Of a stretch of DNA of 64,000 bases, positions 34,853-43,920 are shown piece after piece. The DNA lies in contig JBDHTL010000003.1 in the NCBI GenBank assembly GCA_039808645.1, forward strand, positions 1 through 64,000. The letters are read 5' to 3'. Source of the stretch: JAJXWB01 sp039808645 (GTDB lineage: Bacteria > Pseudomonadota > Alphaproteobacteria > Rhizobiales > Beijerinckiaceae). The notes below the pieces were generated by a model. The model searched no databases. It was not told the origin of the DNA and saw only the letters and a program-made list of their open reading frames with translations. Each line of letters begins with the position of its first letter. The stretch's first letter is position 1. A program made the position numbers and the translations under genes.

Positions 34853-36205
34853 TCAGGCCTGGGCGCCGCCGGGCTTGCGGCGACGCCAGCGGTTATTCGC
34901 GCCTGCGGGCTTTGCGCCGGCGGAATGTTCGGCGCGGGCCGCCGCCGGCCGGTGCGCCGCGCGCCCGTCCGGATTGGCGCGCTGCGCATGGGCGTGCGGC
35001 TTGGCCTGCGGACGACGCGGCCGCGGCGCCTGACGCGGGGCGCGCGCCGCTTCGACCGGCTCGTCGCGCCGCGCGGAAGGGTCGCGTCGGTCCTCGGTCG
35101 GGATCTGCTGGCGCGTGGTCTTCTCGATCGCGCGCAGGAGATGGCGTTCGGCATTGTCGCACAGCGAATAGGCCACGCCCTCGGCGCCGGCGCGGGCCGT
35201 GCGGCCGATGCGATGGACGTAAGTCTCCGGCACTTCCGGCAGCTCGAAATTGACGACATGGGTCACGCCGTCGACGTCGATGCCGCGCGCGGCGATGTCG
35301 GTGGCGACAAGAACGCGCGTCCGCCCGGCCTTGAAGTCGCCGAGCGTGCGCTGGCGATGATTTTGGCTCTTGTTCCCGTGTATCGCGCCGGAATTGACAC
35401 CGGCCTCGTCGAGGATTTTCGCGACGCGGTCGGCGCCGCGCTTGGTGCGCGTGAACACGAGCGCGCGTCCGACGTCCTTCGCCGTCAGGAGATCGACCAG
35501 CAGGTCGCGCTTGCTCTTGGCGTCCACGAGATAGGCGCGCTGCGCGATGCGCTCGGCGGTCGTGGCGACCGGCGTCACCTCGACGCGCGTCGGATTGCGC
35601 AGCATCTCGTCGGCCAGGGTCGCGATCTCGCGCGGCATGGTGGCCGAGAACAGCAGGGTCTGGCGCGTCTTCGGCAGTTTGGAGACGATGCGGCGGATCG
35701 GGACGATGAAGCCCAGATCCAGCATGTGGTCGGCCTCGTCGAGCACGACGACTTCCGTCGCATCGAGACGCAGGCGGCGCTGGTCGATATGGTCGAGCAG
35801 ACGGCCCGGCGTGGCGACGAGAACGTCGAGGCCGCGCGAGATCGCCTGGACCTGCGGCCCCATCGACACGCCGCCGACGACGACCGCGACATGCAGGCGC
35901 GCATGGCGTCCGTAGACGCGAAAGCTCTCGCCGATCTGCACGGCCAGTTCGCGCGTCGGCGCAAGAATCAGGGCGCGCGTCGCGCCGGGCGCCGGGCGGC
36001 GCGGGTTGGCGAGCAGGCGCTGGATGATCGGCACGGCGAAGGCGCAGGTCTTGCCGGTGCCGGTCTGGGCGATGCCGAGAAGATCGTGGCCCTCGAGCAG
36101 GGTCGGGATGGCGCGGGCCTGAATGGGGGTCGGGGTGGAATAGCCTTCGTCACGCAGCGCGCGAAGGATGGTCTCGGCGACGCCGAGGCCTGCAAAATCG
36201 GTCAT
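34853..36205 (-). CDS. rhlE: DEAD-box RNA helicase
   Basis: The 450-residue ATP-dependent RNA helicase of the RhlE group has the Q motif GYSTPTPIQARAIP, motif I AQTGTGKT, PTRELAVQ, motif II VLDEADHML, motif III SATMP, and motif VI HRIGRTARAG. The last 75 residues are a basic Arg/Pro/Ala-rich tail ending RWRRRKPGGAQA, which usually gives nonspecific RNA binding. It probably helps ribosome assembly, mRNA decay or cold growth. The gene has a nearly 390-bp upstream gap, consistent with a long, possibly temperature-responsive leader. The assignment to RhlE rather than DeaD/CsdA rests on its length and tail. Confidence 0.93.
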   Translation of the reverse strand: MTDFAGLGVAETILRALRDEGYSTPTPIQARAIPTLLEGHDLLGIAQTGTGKTCAFAVPIIQRLLANPRRPAPGATRALILAPTRELAVQIGESFRVYGRHARLHVAVVVGGVSMGPQVQAISRGLDVLVATPGRLLDHIDQRRLRLDATEVVVLDEADHMLDLGFIVPIRRIVSKLPKTRQTLLFSATMPREIATLADEMLRNPTRVEVTPVATTAERIAQRAYLVDAKSKRDLLVDLLTAKDVGRALVFTRTKRGADRVAKILDEAGVNSGAIHGNKSQNHRQRTLGDFKAGRTRVLVATDIAARGIDVDGVTHVVNFELPEVPETYVHRIGRTARAGAEGVAYSLCDNAERHLLRAIEKTTRQQIPTEDRRDPSARRDEPVEAARAPRQAPRPRRPQAKPHAHAQRANPDGRAAHRPAAARAEHSAGAKPAGANNRWRRRKPGGAQA

Positions 36206-36591
36206 GTAGTCTTTCAGATCGCGGGCGTCGCCTGGCGCGCGGATGATCGCGGCGAAGCCCGGTGTGGCGCGGCCCCGCGTAAATGGACCGAGAAATTCAT
36301 CCGATGCGCTCTACGACGCGCCGCCCCGAGGGCGGCCTACGCGGCCGGAACGCTGTTGCTGCGATGCAGCACCCCGGAGATAGGCGATCGGGTCGCCGGC
36401 GTCAACGAGGTTCCGGCGCCCATTTGGCCGGAAGCCCACATTGGCATTTCGTCGCATATGCCCGCTTTCCAGGCAGAACGCCCGGACGAAAGGCGAAAAA
36501 TCCGGGCTTTGCTCTTGCCAGCCCTTCCCTTGCGGCGCGAAACTGCCGCATTGCAACATGCACTGAGTCCTTGCGGAAACAGGGGGCTGCG
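36206..36591. other. Divergent intergenic region, 386 bp
   Basis: This stretch lies between the divergent helicase and the 73-residue protein genes. It has overlapping short frames on both strands (for example 36311-36559 minus) with irregular composition and no ribosome-binding sites, and I see no RNA gene or palindrome. It probably holds the promoter and long 5' leader of the helicase gene and, near the right end, the promoter of the small gene. Confidence 0.45.
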
Positions 36592-36813
36592 ATGAAGACG
36601 GGTCAACGGGTGCGCGTGAGGGCGGCCTCGCCGATCGCCAAGCGCGACAATCTGGCGCCGGACGCGGTCGGGACCGTGATCTGCTGCTACACGGTCCGCG
36701 CGCGCGGGAGCTCTCCCGAGCGCATCGACGTGAAGTTCTCCGGCAATACGGTCATGTGGGGCGTGGCGGCCGACGAATTCGAGACCGTCGAGGAGAGCGC
36801 CGCCATCGCCTGA
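36592..36813 (+). CDS. Small conserved-looking hypothetical protein, 73 residues
   Basis: The protein MKTGQRVRVRAASPIAKRDN continues AVGTVICCYTVRARGSSPER and FSGNTVMWGVAADEFETV, alternating basic and hydrophobic residues like a small beta-barrel (KOW- or SH3-like). AGGGGG lies six bases before the ATG, a good ribosome-binding site. The frame extends upstream to 36283, but that part is irregular. I recognise no family; the basic beta-rich sequence suggests nucleic-acid binding. It lies 208 bp before pyrE on the same strand. Confidence 0.68.
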   Translation: MKTGQRVRVRAASPIAKRDNLAPDAVGTVICCYTVRARGSSPERIDVKFSGNTVMWGVAADEFETVEESAAIA

Positions 36814-37021
36814 CCGACAAACCGTCCACAGGTCCCGCAAATTCAGGTTTCGCCCCCATCGGGCATGTTCTAGAGAGAGCGGCGACGCACCAGCGCGCGT
36901 CGCGAAGAAGCGGATGCCGGTTTTTCGCGCGAGGCGCGCCCTGCGCTTGTGAAACCCATCAGCCCTTCGGCATTCGAGCGCCCCGCCCGGATGCGGGCTG
37001 ACCCAGAGCCGGACCCGCCCG

Positions 37022-37738
37022 ATGATCGATTTTCCAGCGCCCTCGCCCGCAACGCTCGAAAAACAGCTCTTCGCGCAAGAGACGGCCAAGATGCTGCTCG
37101 AAGTGAAAGCGGTGCTGTTCAATCCGGACCAGCCCTTCATCTTCACCTCGGGCTGGGCGAGCCCGGTCTACACCGACATGCGCAAGATCATCTCCTATCC
37201 GCGGCTGCGCAAACGCATCCTCGATTTCGCCGTCACGATCATCGAGCGCGACATCGGCTACGAGGCGCTCGACGTGATCGCCGGCGGCGAGACGGCCGGC
37301 ATCCCCTACGCCGCCTGGATCGCCGACCGGCTCGCGCTGCCGATGCAATACATTCGCAAGAAGCCGAAAGGCTTCGGCCGCAACGCGCAGATCGAGGGCG
37401 ACCTGCACGACAACGGCCGCGCGCTGCTGGTCGAGGATCTGGCGACCGACGGCCGCTCCAAGGTGAATTTCTGCAACGCGCTGCGCGAGGCCGGCCAGCG
37501 CTGCGACCACGCCTTCGTCTTCTTCTTCTACGACATTTTCCCGAGCGCGCGCGAAGACCTCGCGAGACTCGGCATCAAGCTGCACGCGCTGTGCACCTGG
37601 TGGGACGTGCTGGAAGCGGCGCGCGCCTCCAACTACATGGAGGCTTCCAAGCTGGCGGAAGTCGAGAAGTTCCTGCACAAGCCCGCCGAATGGTCGGCGG
37701 CGCACGGCGGCATTTCGGAATTCAAGGCGGCCGGCTGA
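37022..37738 (+). CDS. pyrE: Orotate phosphoribosyltransferase
   Basis: The 238-residue enzyme joins orotate and PRPP to make OMP in pyrimidine synthesis. It has FIFTSGWASPVYTDMRKIIS at about residue 40, DVIAGGETAGIPYAAWIADR, YIRKKPKGFGRNAQIEGDL, and the PRPP-binding loop RALLVEDLATDGRSKVNFCN. The length and sequence match the longer alphaproteobacterial type. It is not in an operon with other pyr genes and converges on the sugar-dehydratase relative 14 bp away. Confidence 0.95.
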   Translation: MIDFPAPSPATLEKQLFAQETAKMLLEVKAVLFNPDQPFIFTSGWASPVYTDMRKIISYPRLRKRILDFAVTIIERDIGYEALDVIAGGETAGIPYAAWIADRLALPMQYIRKKPKGFGRNAQIEGDLHDNGRALLVEDLATDGRSKVNFCNALREAGQRCDHAFVFFFYDIFPSAREDLARLGIKLHALCTWWDVLEAARASNYMEASKLAEVEKFLHKPAEWSAAHGGISEFKAAG

Positions 37739-37752
37739 GCCGACCGCGCCGC

Positions 37753-38625
37753 TCAGGCGCCGACTGCGCGACGCAGCGGCGCGGGCTCCTCGCGGGCCGC
37801 GACGAACGGCGAGGTCAGCCGCACGCGCTGGCCGAGGTAAGCCTCGATCTGGTCGAGCGTAACGGCGCGCATGTCGCGGCCGGCGTCGAAGGCGCCGCGC
37901 CAGTCCTGCGTCCAGGCGCGCGCCTCGGCGGCGTCGAGAAGGGGCGAGAAGCCGATCGCTTCGGGCCGCGCGGCATGGGTTTCGGTCGCGAACGACCACG
38001 CCCGCGCAAGGCCCTCGCCGTTGCGCGACGCGCGCTCCGCCAGCAGCAGCGCGCCGTAGAGCGCATCGAGGACATGCATCGGCTCGTCCGCGCCGAAACG
38101 CGCCGGCTCGGCGCCGCGCTCGGCCGCGAAATCGCCGCCCCCGATCGGGTCCGGGCAGTGCAGCGAGACGACATGCGCGTCCGAACCCGCCGTCAGGTCG
38201 ATCCAGTCGAGCGAAATGTAGGCCGCCTCGGGCGACACGAAGACCGCCGCCTGAACGGAGGGCGCGCGCAAGGCGGCCTCGAGCACGTCCGGGCCGCCGG
38301 TCCGCCTCAGGCGCTCCACGGCCTGCCGTGTCGGCGCCAGGCCGTCGCGCGGCGGACGGCTCGCCAGATGAATGACGATGTCGGGGTCGGCGGCGCGCAG
38401 GGCGCCGTCGAGCATGGCGGCGTCGCAGACGTCGCCACGCACGTCGCAGAGATGCTCGCCGGCGCGGGCAAGTTCATAGAGCGAGGGGTCGGTCGCCGGC
38501 GCAAGGCCATAGCCCGTGACGCGCGCGGACAGGCGCTCCAGCATCAGCGACAGCCAGGCGCCCTTGAAGCCCGTATGGCCGGTGACGAAAACGCGGCGCT
38601 CGCGCCAGAACGAGGAATCGATCAC
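37753..38625 (-). CDS. CDP-glucose 4,6-dehydratase-like protein lacking the catalytic YxxxK segment
   Basis: The 290-residue extended SDR begins VIDSSFWRERRVFVTGHTGF and KGAWLSLMLERL, the NAD-binding start of RfbG-type CDP-glucose 4,6-dehydratases (about 360 residues). Later IGGGDFAAERG matches their IGGGDWADDR. The normal stretch between FVSPEAAY and IGGGD, about 65 residues with the catalytic Tyr and Lys, is here only about 28 residues, and YxxxK is absent. The frame is intact, so this is a shortened, probably non-catalytic relative or a regulator rather than a pseudogene. The GTG at 38625 follows GGAG by six bases; an ATG at 38754 would add an irregular N-terminus. Confidence 0.75.
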   Translation of the reverse strand: MIDSSFWRERRVFVTGHTGFKGAWLSLMLERLSARVTGYGLAPATDPSLYELARAGEHLCDVRGDVCDAAMLDGALRAADPDIVIHLASRPPRDGLAPTRQAVERLRRTGGPDVLEAALRAPSVQAAVFVSPEAAYISLDWIDLTAGSDAHVVSLHCPDPIGGGDFAAERGAEPARFGADEPMHVLDALYGALLLAERASRNGEGLARAWSFATETHAARPEAIGFSPLLDAAEARAWTQDWRGAFDAGRDMRAVTLDQIEAYLGQRVRLTSPFVAAREEPAPLRRAVGA

Positions 38626-38888
38626 GACAATCTCCAGAGGCCGCTGTCCGACGCGCGCGGCGGCGCCGGTTCGGACAGAACCGGAAAATATTTCGCCAGA
38701 ATGACGGCGGATGGACGACGGGCGCCTCGCGCGTCGGGGGGAAGTACGCAACACATCGCTTCACCCTTGCCCGCGCCTTGCGGGATCGACGGAAGCCTCC
38801 GGCCGACGGCAGGACACGAGTTCCTGCCGGCCGATCTGCGACCTTAGCGCCCAGCCCGTTAGGGAATCGTTAAGATGCGTTTAGAGTT

Positions 38889-39545
38889 TTACAGAAACGG
38901 GTTTGTCTGCCGCTCCTGACCGATGACGCCCATCGGGCCGTGGCCGGGCAGAAAAGCCGTATCGTCGCCGAGCGGGTAGAGCTTCTCCTCGATCATGCGG
39001 ATGAGCGTCGCGTGATCGCCGCCGGGCAGATCGGTGCGGCCCACCGAGCCGCGGAACAGAACGTCGCCGACGATGGCGAACCCCTGAACGTCCTTGTGCG
39101 CCTCGTCGCGGCGCCAGGCGAAGACGACGCTGCCGGGCGAATGGCCGGGACAATGCAGCACGTCGAACGCGATCGCGCCGACCGCGACGCTGTCGCCTTC
39201 TTCCAGCCAGCGATCGGGATGGACCGCTTCGGCGGGCGGAAAGCCGTAGCCCTTGGCGATCTGCGGCAATTGCTCCAGCAGCGCCCTGTCGCCGAGATGC
39301 GGCCCCTCGATCCTGACGCCGGTCTTGCGCGCGAGTTCGGCCGCGGCGCCGATGTGATCGATATGGCCGTGCGTGAGGAGGATCTTGTCCAGCGTCGCGC
39401 CGGTCTTGGCGAGCGCGGCCTCGATCCGCGGCAGGTCGCCGCCGGGATCGATCACGGCGGCCTTGTTGGTCTTCGCGCAAACGACGATCGAGCAATTCTG
39501 CTCGAAGGGCGTCACGGGCACGACGGCGAGCTTGAAGGGATGCAT
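38889..39545 (-). CDS. MBL-fold metallohydrolase (glyoxalase II-like)
   Basis: The 218-residue metallo-beta-lactamase-fold protein has the metal-binding ILLTHGHIDHIG (HxHxDH) near residue 55, VLHCPGHSPGSVVF with the next His, GFAIVGDVLFRGSVGRTDLPG with the bridging Asp, and FLPGHGPMGVIG with the last His. This is the YcbL/GloB2-like hydroxyacylglutathione-hydrolase type, which splits S-D-lactoylglutathione or similar thioesters in the cytoplasm. The start at ATG 39545 matches the family (FKLAVVPVTPFEQNCSIV). It follows the transaminase gene on the same strand with a 54-bp gap, so the two may be co-transcribed. Confidence 0.9.
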   Translation of the reverse strand: MHPFKLAVVPVTPFEQNCSIVVCAKTNKAAVIDPGGDLPRIEAALAKTGATLDKILLTHGHIDHIGAAAELARKTGVRIEGPHLGDRALLEQLPQIAKGYGFPPAEAVHPDRWLEEGDSVAVGAIAFDVLHCPGHSPGSVVFAWRRDEAHKDVQGFAIVGDVLFRGSVGRTDLPGGDHATLIRMIEEKLYPLGDDTAFLPGHGPMGVIGQERQTNPFL

Positions 39546-39599
39546 GGGCGGTTTCCGATTTGCCCCGCCCATAGCATCCGGACGCCGGCCAGTCACGCA

Positions 39600-40454
39600 T
39601 CACCCGGCGCTGGCGCGGGCCGCTGCGATGTAGAGTTCGCGCAGGCGCCGCGTCGCGTCTCCGGGCGTGCCGTTCCCGATGGCGCGGCCGTCGAGCGTGA
39701 CGACGGGCATGACGAAGGCGGTGGCGCTGGTGAAGAAACATTCCGCGGCCGCATGCGCTTCCTCGAGCGTGAAGGCGCGCTCGACCAGTTTGATGCCGCG
39801 CTCGCGCACCAGCGCCAGAATGGCCTGTCGCGTGCACCCCGGCAGCACCGCCGTCGAGAGCGGCCGCGTGACGATCTCGCCCGACGACGTGACGATGAAG
39901 GCCGAGGAAGAGGCGCCTTCCGTGACGCGACCGTCCTCGACCATGAACGCCTCCGCCGCGCCCGCCTTGCGCGCCGCCTGCTTGGCGAGCACTTGCGCGA
40001 GAAGCGCGATCGACTTGATGTCGCGGCGCGCCCAGCGAAGGTCCGGAACGGAAATCGCCGCGACACCGGTTTCGGCCGCCGGCGCGCCGACGATGCGCTT
40101 GTCCTGCGCGAAGGCGACGAAGGTCGGCCGCGCGTTGTCGGGAAAGGCGAAGTCGCGGTCGGCCGGCCCGCGCGTGACCTGCATGTAGACGAGCCCCTCG
40201 CGCAGCCGGTTGCGGGCGACAAGCTCGCGCTGCATCGCGACGATCTCTGCGCGCGACAGCGGGCACGGCAATTCGATTGCCGCCAGCGAACGATCGAGAC
40301 GCGCGAGATGAGCGTCGTTCTCGACGAGCCGGCCGTCCAGCACGGCGCAGACTTCATAGATTCCATCCGCGAACAGAAAGCCGCGGTCGAAGACCGAAAC
40401 GCGCGCCTGCTCGCGCGCGACATAGGCGCCGTCGACAAATACGATCTCGCTCAA
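39600..40454 (-). CDS. D-amino-acid transaminase, class IV (TTG start)
   Basis: The 284-residue PLP enzyme has VSVFDRGFLFADGIYEVCAV, RRDIKSIALLAQVLAKQAA with the Schiff-base Lys, EAFMVEDGRVTEGASSSAF and VLPGCTRQAILALV, which together match D-alanine transaminase (Dat). Branched-chain transaminase is the less likely alternative. The protein is read from TTG 40454, where it begins SEIVFVDGAYV as in the family; GAGGG lies six bases before. An ATG at 40511 would add irregular residues. Function: D-alanine/D-glutamate interconversion for cell wall or D-amino-acid use. It is divergent from the isomerase gene. Confidence 0.88.
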   Translation of the reverse strand: MSEIVFVDGAYVAREQARVSVFDRGFLFADGIYEVCAVLDGRLVENDAHLARLDRSLAAIELPCPLSRAEIVAMQRELVARNRLREGLVYMQVTRGPADRDFAFPDNARPTFVAFAQDKRIVGAPAAETGVAAISVPDLRWARRDIKSIALLAQVLAKQAARKAGAAEAFMVEDGRVTEGASSSAFIVTSSGEIVTRPLSTAVLPGCTRQAILALVRERGIKLVERAFTLEEAHAAAECFFTSATAFVMPVVTLDGRAIGNGTPGDATRRLRELYIAAARASAG

Positions 40455-40524
40455 ATCCCGCCCTCGCGACTGTCTCGACACGGCGCGCGCATCTGCGCGA
40501 TAACAGCGCAAACGGGAGGACGCC

Positions 40525-41130
40525 GTGATCGAGTTCTTCTTCGACTGTTCGAGCCCCTGGACCTATCTGGCCTTTCATAACATCCGGCCGCTCGCGGCGG
40601 AATTCGGCGAGGAGATCGTCTGGAAGCCGATTCTGGTCGGCGGGGTCTTCAACGCCGTCAATCCCAGCGTCTACGCCTCACGCGAAAAGCCCGTGCCGGC
40701 CAAGGCGCGCTACATGCTGAAGGATCTCGGCGACTGGGCGCGCCTCTCGGGCCTCGCGATCAAGATGCCGCCGAGCGTGTTCCCGGTGAACAGCGTGAAG
40801 GCGATGCGCGGCTGCATCTGGCTCGCGCCCGAAGGCAAGCTGGAAGAATTTGCGCGAAAGACCTTCGAGGCCTATTGGGGCCGCGACGAGGACATTTCCA
40901 GGGACGACGTGCTGGCCGGCATTTGCGGGAGCGTCGGCGTCGATCCGCAACTTTTCTTCGAGGGCGTCGCGCGCGCCGAGGTCAAGGACGCGCTGCGCGC
41001 CAATACGGACGAGTTGATCGCGCGCGGCGGGTTCGGGTCGCCGACGATCTTCGTGGACGGAACCGACATGTATTTCGGCAACGACCGCGCGCCGCTGATC
41101 CGCGCGGCGCTGGCGCGCAAGCGGGCCTAG
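40525..41130 (+). CDS. 2-hydroxychromene-2-carboxylate isomerase/DsbA-family oxidoreductase
   Basis: The 201-residue kappa-GST-type protein begins IEFFFDCSSPWTYLAFHNIR (the family has FDFxSPYxYLA), then VWKPILVGGVFNAVNPSVYA, and ends RGGFGSPTIFVDGTDMYFGN with the cis-Pro region. It probably uses glutathione to isomerise an aromatic or other unsaturated acid; the annotation 2-hydroxychromene-2-carboxylate isomerase is common for such proteins but the real substrate is often unknown. The GTG at 40525 is preceded by GGGAGG. It ends 64 bp before the second glycan locus. Confidence 0.87.
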   Translation: MIEFFFDCSSPWTYLAFHNIRPLAAEFGEEIVWKPILVGGVFNAVNPSVYASREKPVPAKARYMLKDLGDWARLSGLAIKMPPSVFPVNSVKAMRGCIWLAPEGKLEEFARKTFEAYWGRDEDISRDDVLAGICGSVGVDPQLFFEGVARAEVKDALRANTDELIARGGFGSPTIFVDGTDMYFGNDRAPLIRAALARKRA

Positions 41131-41194
41131 AGAGAGCTGAGCGCGACCTTCGGCTCATTTGACCGGGCCCGGCAAATCGCGCATCAAAAGTCGC

Positions 41195-42202
41195 ATGCGC
41201 TTCCTCGTCACCGGCTCCGCGGGTTTCATCGGATTCCATCTCTGTCGACGTCTGCTCGCCGACGGGCACTTGGTCGACGGGTTCGACGCGATGACGCCGT
41301 ATTACGATCTCGCGCTGAAGGAGCGCCGGCTCGATATTCTCGGCAGGACCAACGGCTTCCGGAACACCGTCGCCGCGCTCGAGGACATGGGCGCGCTCGA
41401 GCGAGCCTATGCTGCAACAAACCCCGACGTGGTCGTGCATCTGGCCGCGCAGGCGGGCGTCCGCTACAGCCTCGAAAATCCGCGCGCCTATGTCGAATCC
41501 AATCTGGTCGGCACGTTCAACCTGCTGGAATGCGCGCGCGTCGCGCCGCCGCGCCATCTCCTGATGGCGTCGACGAGTTCGGTCTACGGCGAAAGCTTCG
41601 ACGTTCCCTTCCACGAGACGAACCAGACCGACCGCCCGATCACGCTCTACGCCGCGACCAAGAAATCCACCGAGCTGATGGGCCATTCCTACGCCCATCT
41701 GTGGAAGCTGCCGACGACCATGTTCCGCTTCTTCACGGTCTATGGTCCCTGGGGACGGCCGGACATGGCGCCGCAGAAGTTCCTGGAGGCGATCGACGCG
41801 GGCCGGCCGATCGACGTCTACAACAACGGCGACATGCAGCGCGACTTCACCTACATCGACGATCTCGTCGAGGCGATCGTGCGGCTGGTCGATCGCGCGC
41901 CGGAGATCGGCGGAAGGGCGTGCGAACAGGACACGCTTTCTCCGGTCGCGCCGTTCCGGACGGTCAATATCGGCCGCGGGGCGCCGGTCCAGCTGATGGA
42001 TTTCATCGCCGCGCTGGAGCGCGCGTCCGGCAAGCCCGCCAAGCGCAACTACCTGCCGATGCAGAAGGGCGACGTCCCGATCACCTTCGCCAATTGCGAT
42101 CTTCTGGAGGCGCTGACGGGCTACCGCCCCTCGACCGGCATAGACGTCGGAATCGCCGCGCTGGTCGCGTGGTGGCGCGCCTATCGCGCGCCGGCGGCCT
42201 AG
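41195..42202 (+). CDS. UDP-glucuronate 4-epimerase-like NAD-dependent epimerase
   Basis: The 335-residue extended SDR makes UDP-galacturonate from UDP-glucuronate in its best-known relatives (LpsL/CapI/GAE). It has RFLVTGSAGFIGFHLCRRLL, DAMTPYYDLALKERRLDIL (where LpsL has NDYYD), AAQAGVRYSLENPRAYVESN, Ser in MASTSSVYG, catalytic YAATK, and FFTVYGPWGRPDMAPQKF, which is diagnostic for this group. The ATG at 41195 gives the standard start. It opens the second glycan locus and supplies an acidic sugar precursor. Confidence 0.88.
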   Translation: MRFLVTGSAGFIGFHLCRRLLADGHLVDGFDAMTPYYDLALKERRLDILGRTNGFRNTVAALEDMGALERAYAATNPDVVVHLAAQAGVRYSLENPRAYVESNLVGTFNLLECARVAPPRHLLMASTSSVYGESFDVPFHETNQTDRPITLYAATKKSTELMGHSYAHLWKLPTTMFRFFTVYGPWGRPDMAPQKFLEAIDAGRPIDVYNNGDMQRDFTYIDDLVEAIVRLVDRAPEIGGRACEQDTLSPVAPFRTVNIGRGAPVQLMDFIAALERASGKPAKRNYLPMQKGDVPITFANCDLLEALTGYRPSTGIDVGIAALVAWWRAYRAPAA

Positions 42203-42280
42203 CTCCCGGCCGGCGTCGCCTTGTGCGCGGCGGCGCTCTCTAGTAGGCAGGCGACGGTTTCGCGAGAGGGTTCCGTGCCG

Positions 42281-43333
42281 ATGCGCGTATTGATGACCGG
42301 CGGCGCCGGCTTCATCGGCTCTGCCGTCGCCCGCAGGTTCGTCGCTGCGGGCGGAGGCGATCTGCTTGTCTTCGACAAGCTCACCTATGCCGGCCATCTG
42401 GCATCGCTCGCCTCGATCTCGCAGCACCCGCGCTTCTCTTTCGTTCGCGGGGACATCTGCGATCGCGCGGCGGTCCGCGAAGCGTTCGACGCCTTCGTGC
42501 CCGACGTCGTCCTGCACCTGGCCGCCGAAAGCCATGTCGACCGTTCGATCGACGGGCCTGCGGCCTTCATCGAGACGAACATCGTCGGCACCTTCGCCAT
42601 GCTCGAGGAAGCGACGCGCTACTGGCGCGGGCTGCCGGCGGCGAGAGGCGACGCCTTCCGCTTTCTTCACGTCTCGACCGACGAGGTCTTCGGCTCGCTC
42701 GGCCCCGACGGGTTGTTTCGCGAGGACACGCCCTACGCGCCGAATTCGCCCTACGCCGCCTCGAAGGCGGGCGCGGACCATCTCGCGCGCGCCTGGCGAA
42801 ACACCTACGGGCTGCCGGCCATCGTCACCAATTGCTCCAACAATTACGGGCCCTGCCAGCACCCCGAGAAGCTGATCCCGCTGACGATCCTGAATGCGCT
42901 CGACGGCGCCCCCCTGCCCGTCTACGGCGCCGGCGAAAACCGGCGCGACTGGCTGTTCGTCGAGGATCACGCGGAAGCGCTGATGCGCGTGGCGAGCGCG
43001 GGCGTTCCCGGCGAGACCTACAATGTCGGCGGGCGCAACGAGATGCGCAACATCGACGTGGTCGGCATGATCTGCGACATCCTGCAGGAGCTTCGCCCCC
43101 GCGCGGCAGGACATTATCGCGATCTGATTTCCTTCGTGGCGGACCGGCCCGGCCACGACATGCGCTACGCCATCGATTGCGGCAAGATCGAGCGCGATCT
43201 GGGCTGGCGTCCGGCCGAGACATTCGCAACCGGCCTGCGCAAGACCGTCGCGTGGTATATCGACAATCCCGACTGGTGGCAGGCGAGCCGCGACAGGGGC
43301 TATCGCGGCGAGCGGCTCGGCCTGATCGCCTGA
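42281..43333 (+). CDS. rfbB: dTDP-glucose 4,6-dehydratase
   Basis: The 350-residue enzyme performs the second step of dTDP-L-rhamnose synthesis. It has MTGGAGFIGSAVARRF, DKLTYAGHLASLASI, LHLAAESHVDRSIDGPAAFI, the HVSTDEVFGSLG segment with catalytic Thr-Asp-Glu, YAASKAG and YGPCQHPEKLIPLTI, all diagnostic of RmlB. A GTG at 42275 with a better placed GAGAGGG is a possible alternative start. It begins a four-gene rhamnose operon in the order B-C-D-A, with 27 bp or less between genes. Confidence 0.95.
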   Translation: MRVLMTGGAGFIGSAVARRFVAAGGGDLLVFDKLTYAGHLASLASISQHPRFSFVRGDICDRAAVREAFDAFVPDVVLHLAAESHVDRSIDGPAAFIETNIVGTFAMLEEATRYWRGLPAARGDAFRFLHVSTDEVFGSLGPDGLFREDTPYAPNSPYAASKAGADHLARAWRNTYGLPAIVTNCSNNYGPCQHPEKLIPLTILNALDGAPLPVYGAGENRRDWLFVEDHAEALMRVASAGVPGETYNVGGRNEMRNIDVVGMICDILQELRPRAAGHYRDLISFVADRPGHDMRYAIDCGKIERDLGWRPAETFATGLRKTVAWYIDNPDWWQASRDRGYRGERLGLIA

Positions 43334-43360
43334 TCGAAGACGGAGGCGACCGCTCTATCC

Positions 43361-43915
43361 ATGCTCGTGCAGGACACCGACATAGCGGATGTGAAGATCG
43401 TCACGCCGAAGCTGCACGGCGACGCCCGGGGCTTCTTCGGCGAAGTCTACAAGGAGGCGGACTGGCGCGCAGCCGGGTTCGACCTCGTATTCGTGCAGGA
43501 CAACCATTCCTGGTCGGCAGAGACCGGCGTCCTGCGCGGCCTGCATTTTCAGACGGCGCCCTTCGCCCAGGCCAAGCTCGTGCGCGTCGCGCGCGGCCGG
43601 ATTCTCGATGTCGCCGTCGACATTCGCCGGTCCTCGCCGTCGTTCGGACGCCATGTCGCGGTCGAGCTCTCGCGCGAGAACTGGCGGCAATTGCTGGTGC
43701 CCGCCGGCTTCGCGCACGGCTTCGTCACTCTCGAGAGCGATACGGAGGTTCTCTACAAGACGACCGCGCCCTATTCGGCCGCCCACGATTTCGGGCTTGC
43801 GTGGGACGATCCCGACCTCGCGATCGCCTGGCCGCTGCCCTCCGGCGGCCCCATCCTGTCGCCGCGCGACGGCAAGTGGCCGCGCCTGCGCGACCTCGCC
43901 CAAACCTTCGCGTGA
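43361..43915 (+). CDS. rfbC: dTDP-4-dehydrorhamnose 3,5-epimerase
   Basis: The 184-residue cupin enzyme epimerises C3 and C5 of dTDP-4-keto-6-deoxyglucose. It has LHGDARGFFGEVYKEADW, QDNHSWSAETGVLRGLHFQ with catalytic His, KLVRVARGRILDVAVDIRR (active-site Asp), and VPAGFAHGFVTLESDTEVLY with YKTTAPYS. The length is normal. Its stop overlaps the alternative GTG start of rfbD by several bases, which indicates coupling. Confidence 0.95.
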   Translation: MLVQDTDIADVKIVTPKLHGDARGFFGEVYKEADWRAAGFDLVFVQDNHSWSAETGVLRGLHFQTAPFAQAKLVRVARGRILDVAVDIRRSSPSFGRHVAVELSRENWRQLLVPAGFAHGFVTLESDTEVLYKTTAPYSAAHDFGLAWDDPDLAIAWPLPSGGPILSPRDGKWPRLRDLAQTFA

Positions 43916-43920
43916 ACAGC

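Noticed and set aside
36311..36559. 82-codon minus frame in the gap before the helicase gene
   Set aside because: No ribosome-binding site and patchy composition; more likely leader DNA.
37753..38625. Calling the shortened sugar dehydratase a pseudogene
   Set aside because: Frame is open, the ribosome-binding site is well placed and codon use is normal, so a functional non-catalytic protein is equally likely.
40982..43156. Long antisense frame over the epimerase and rfbB genes
   Set aside because: No motif or start signal; opposite two clear SDR enzymes.
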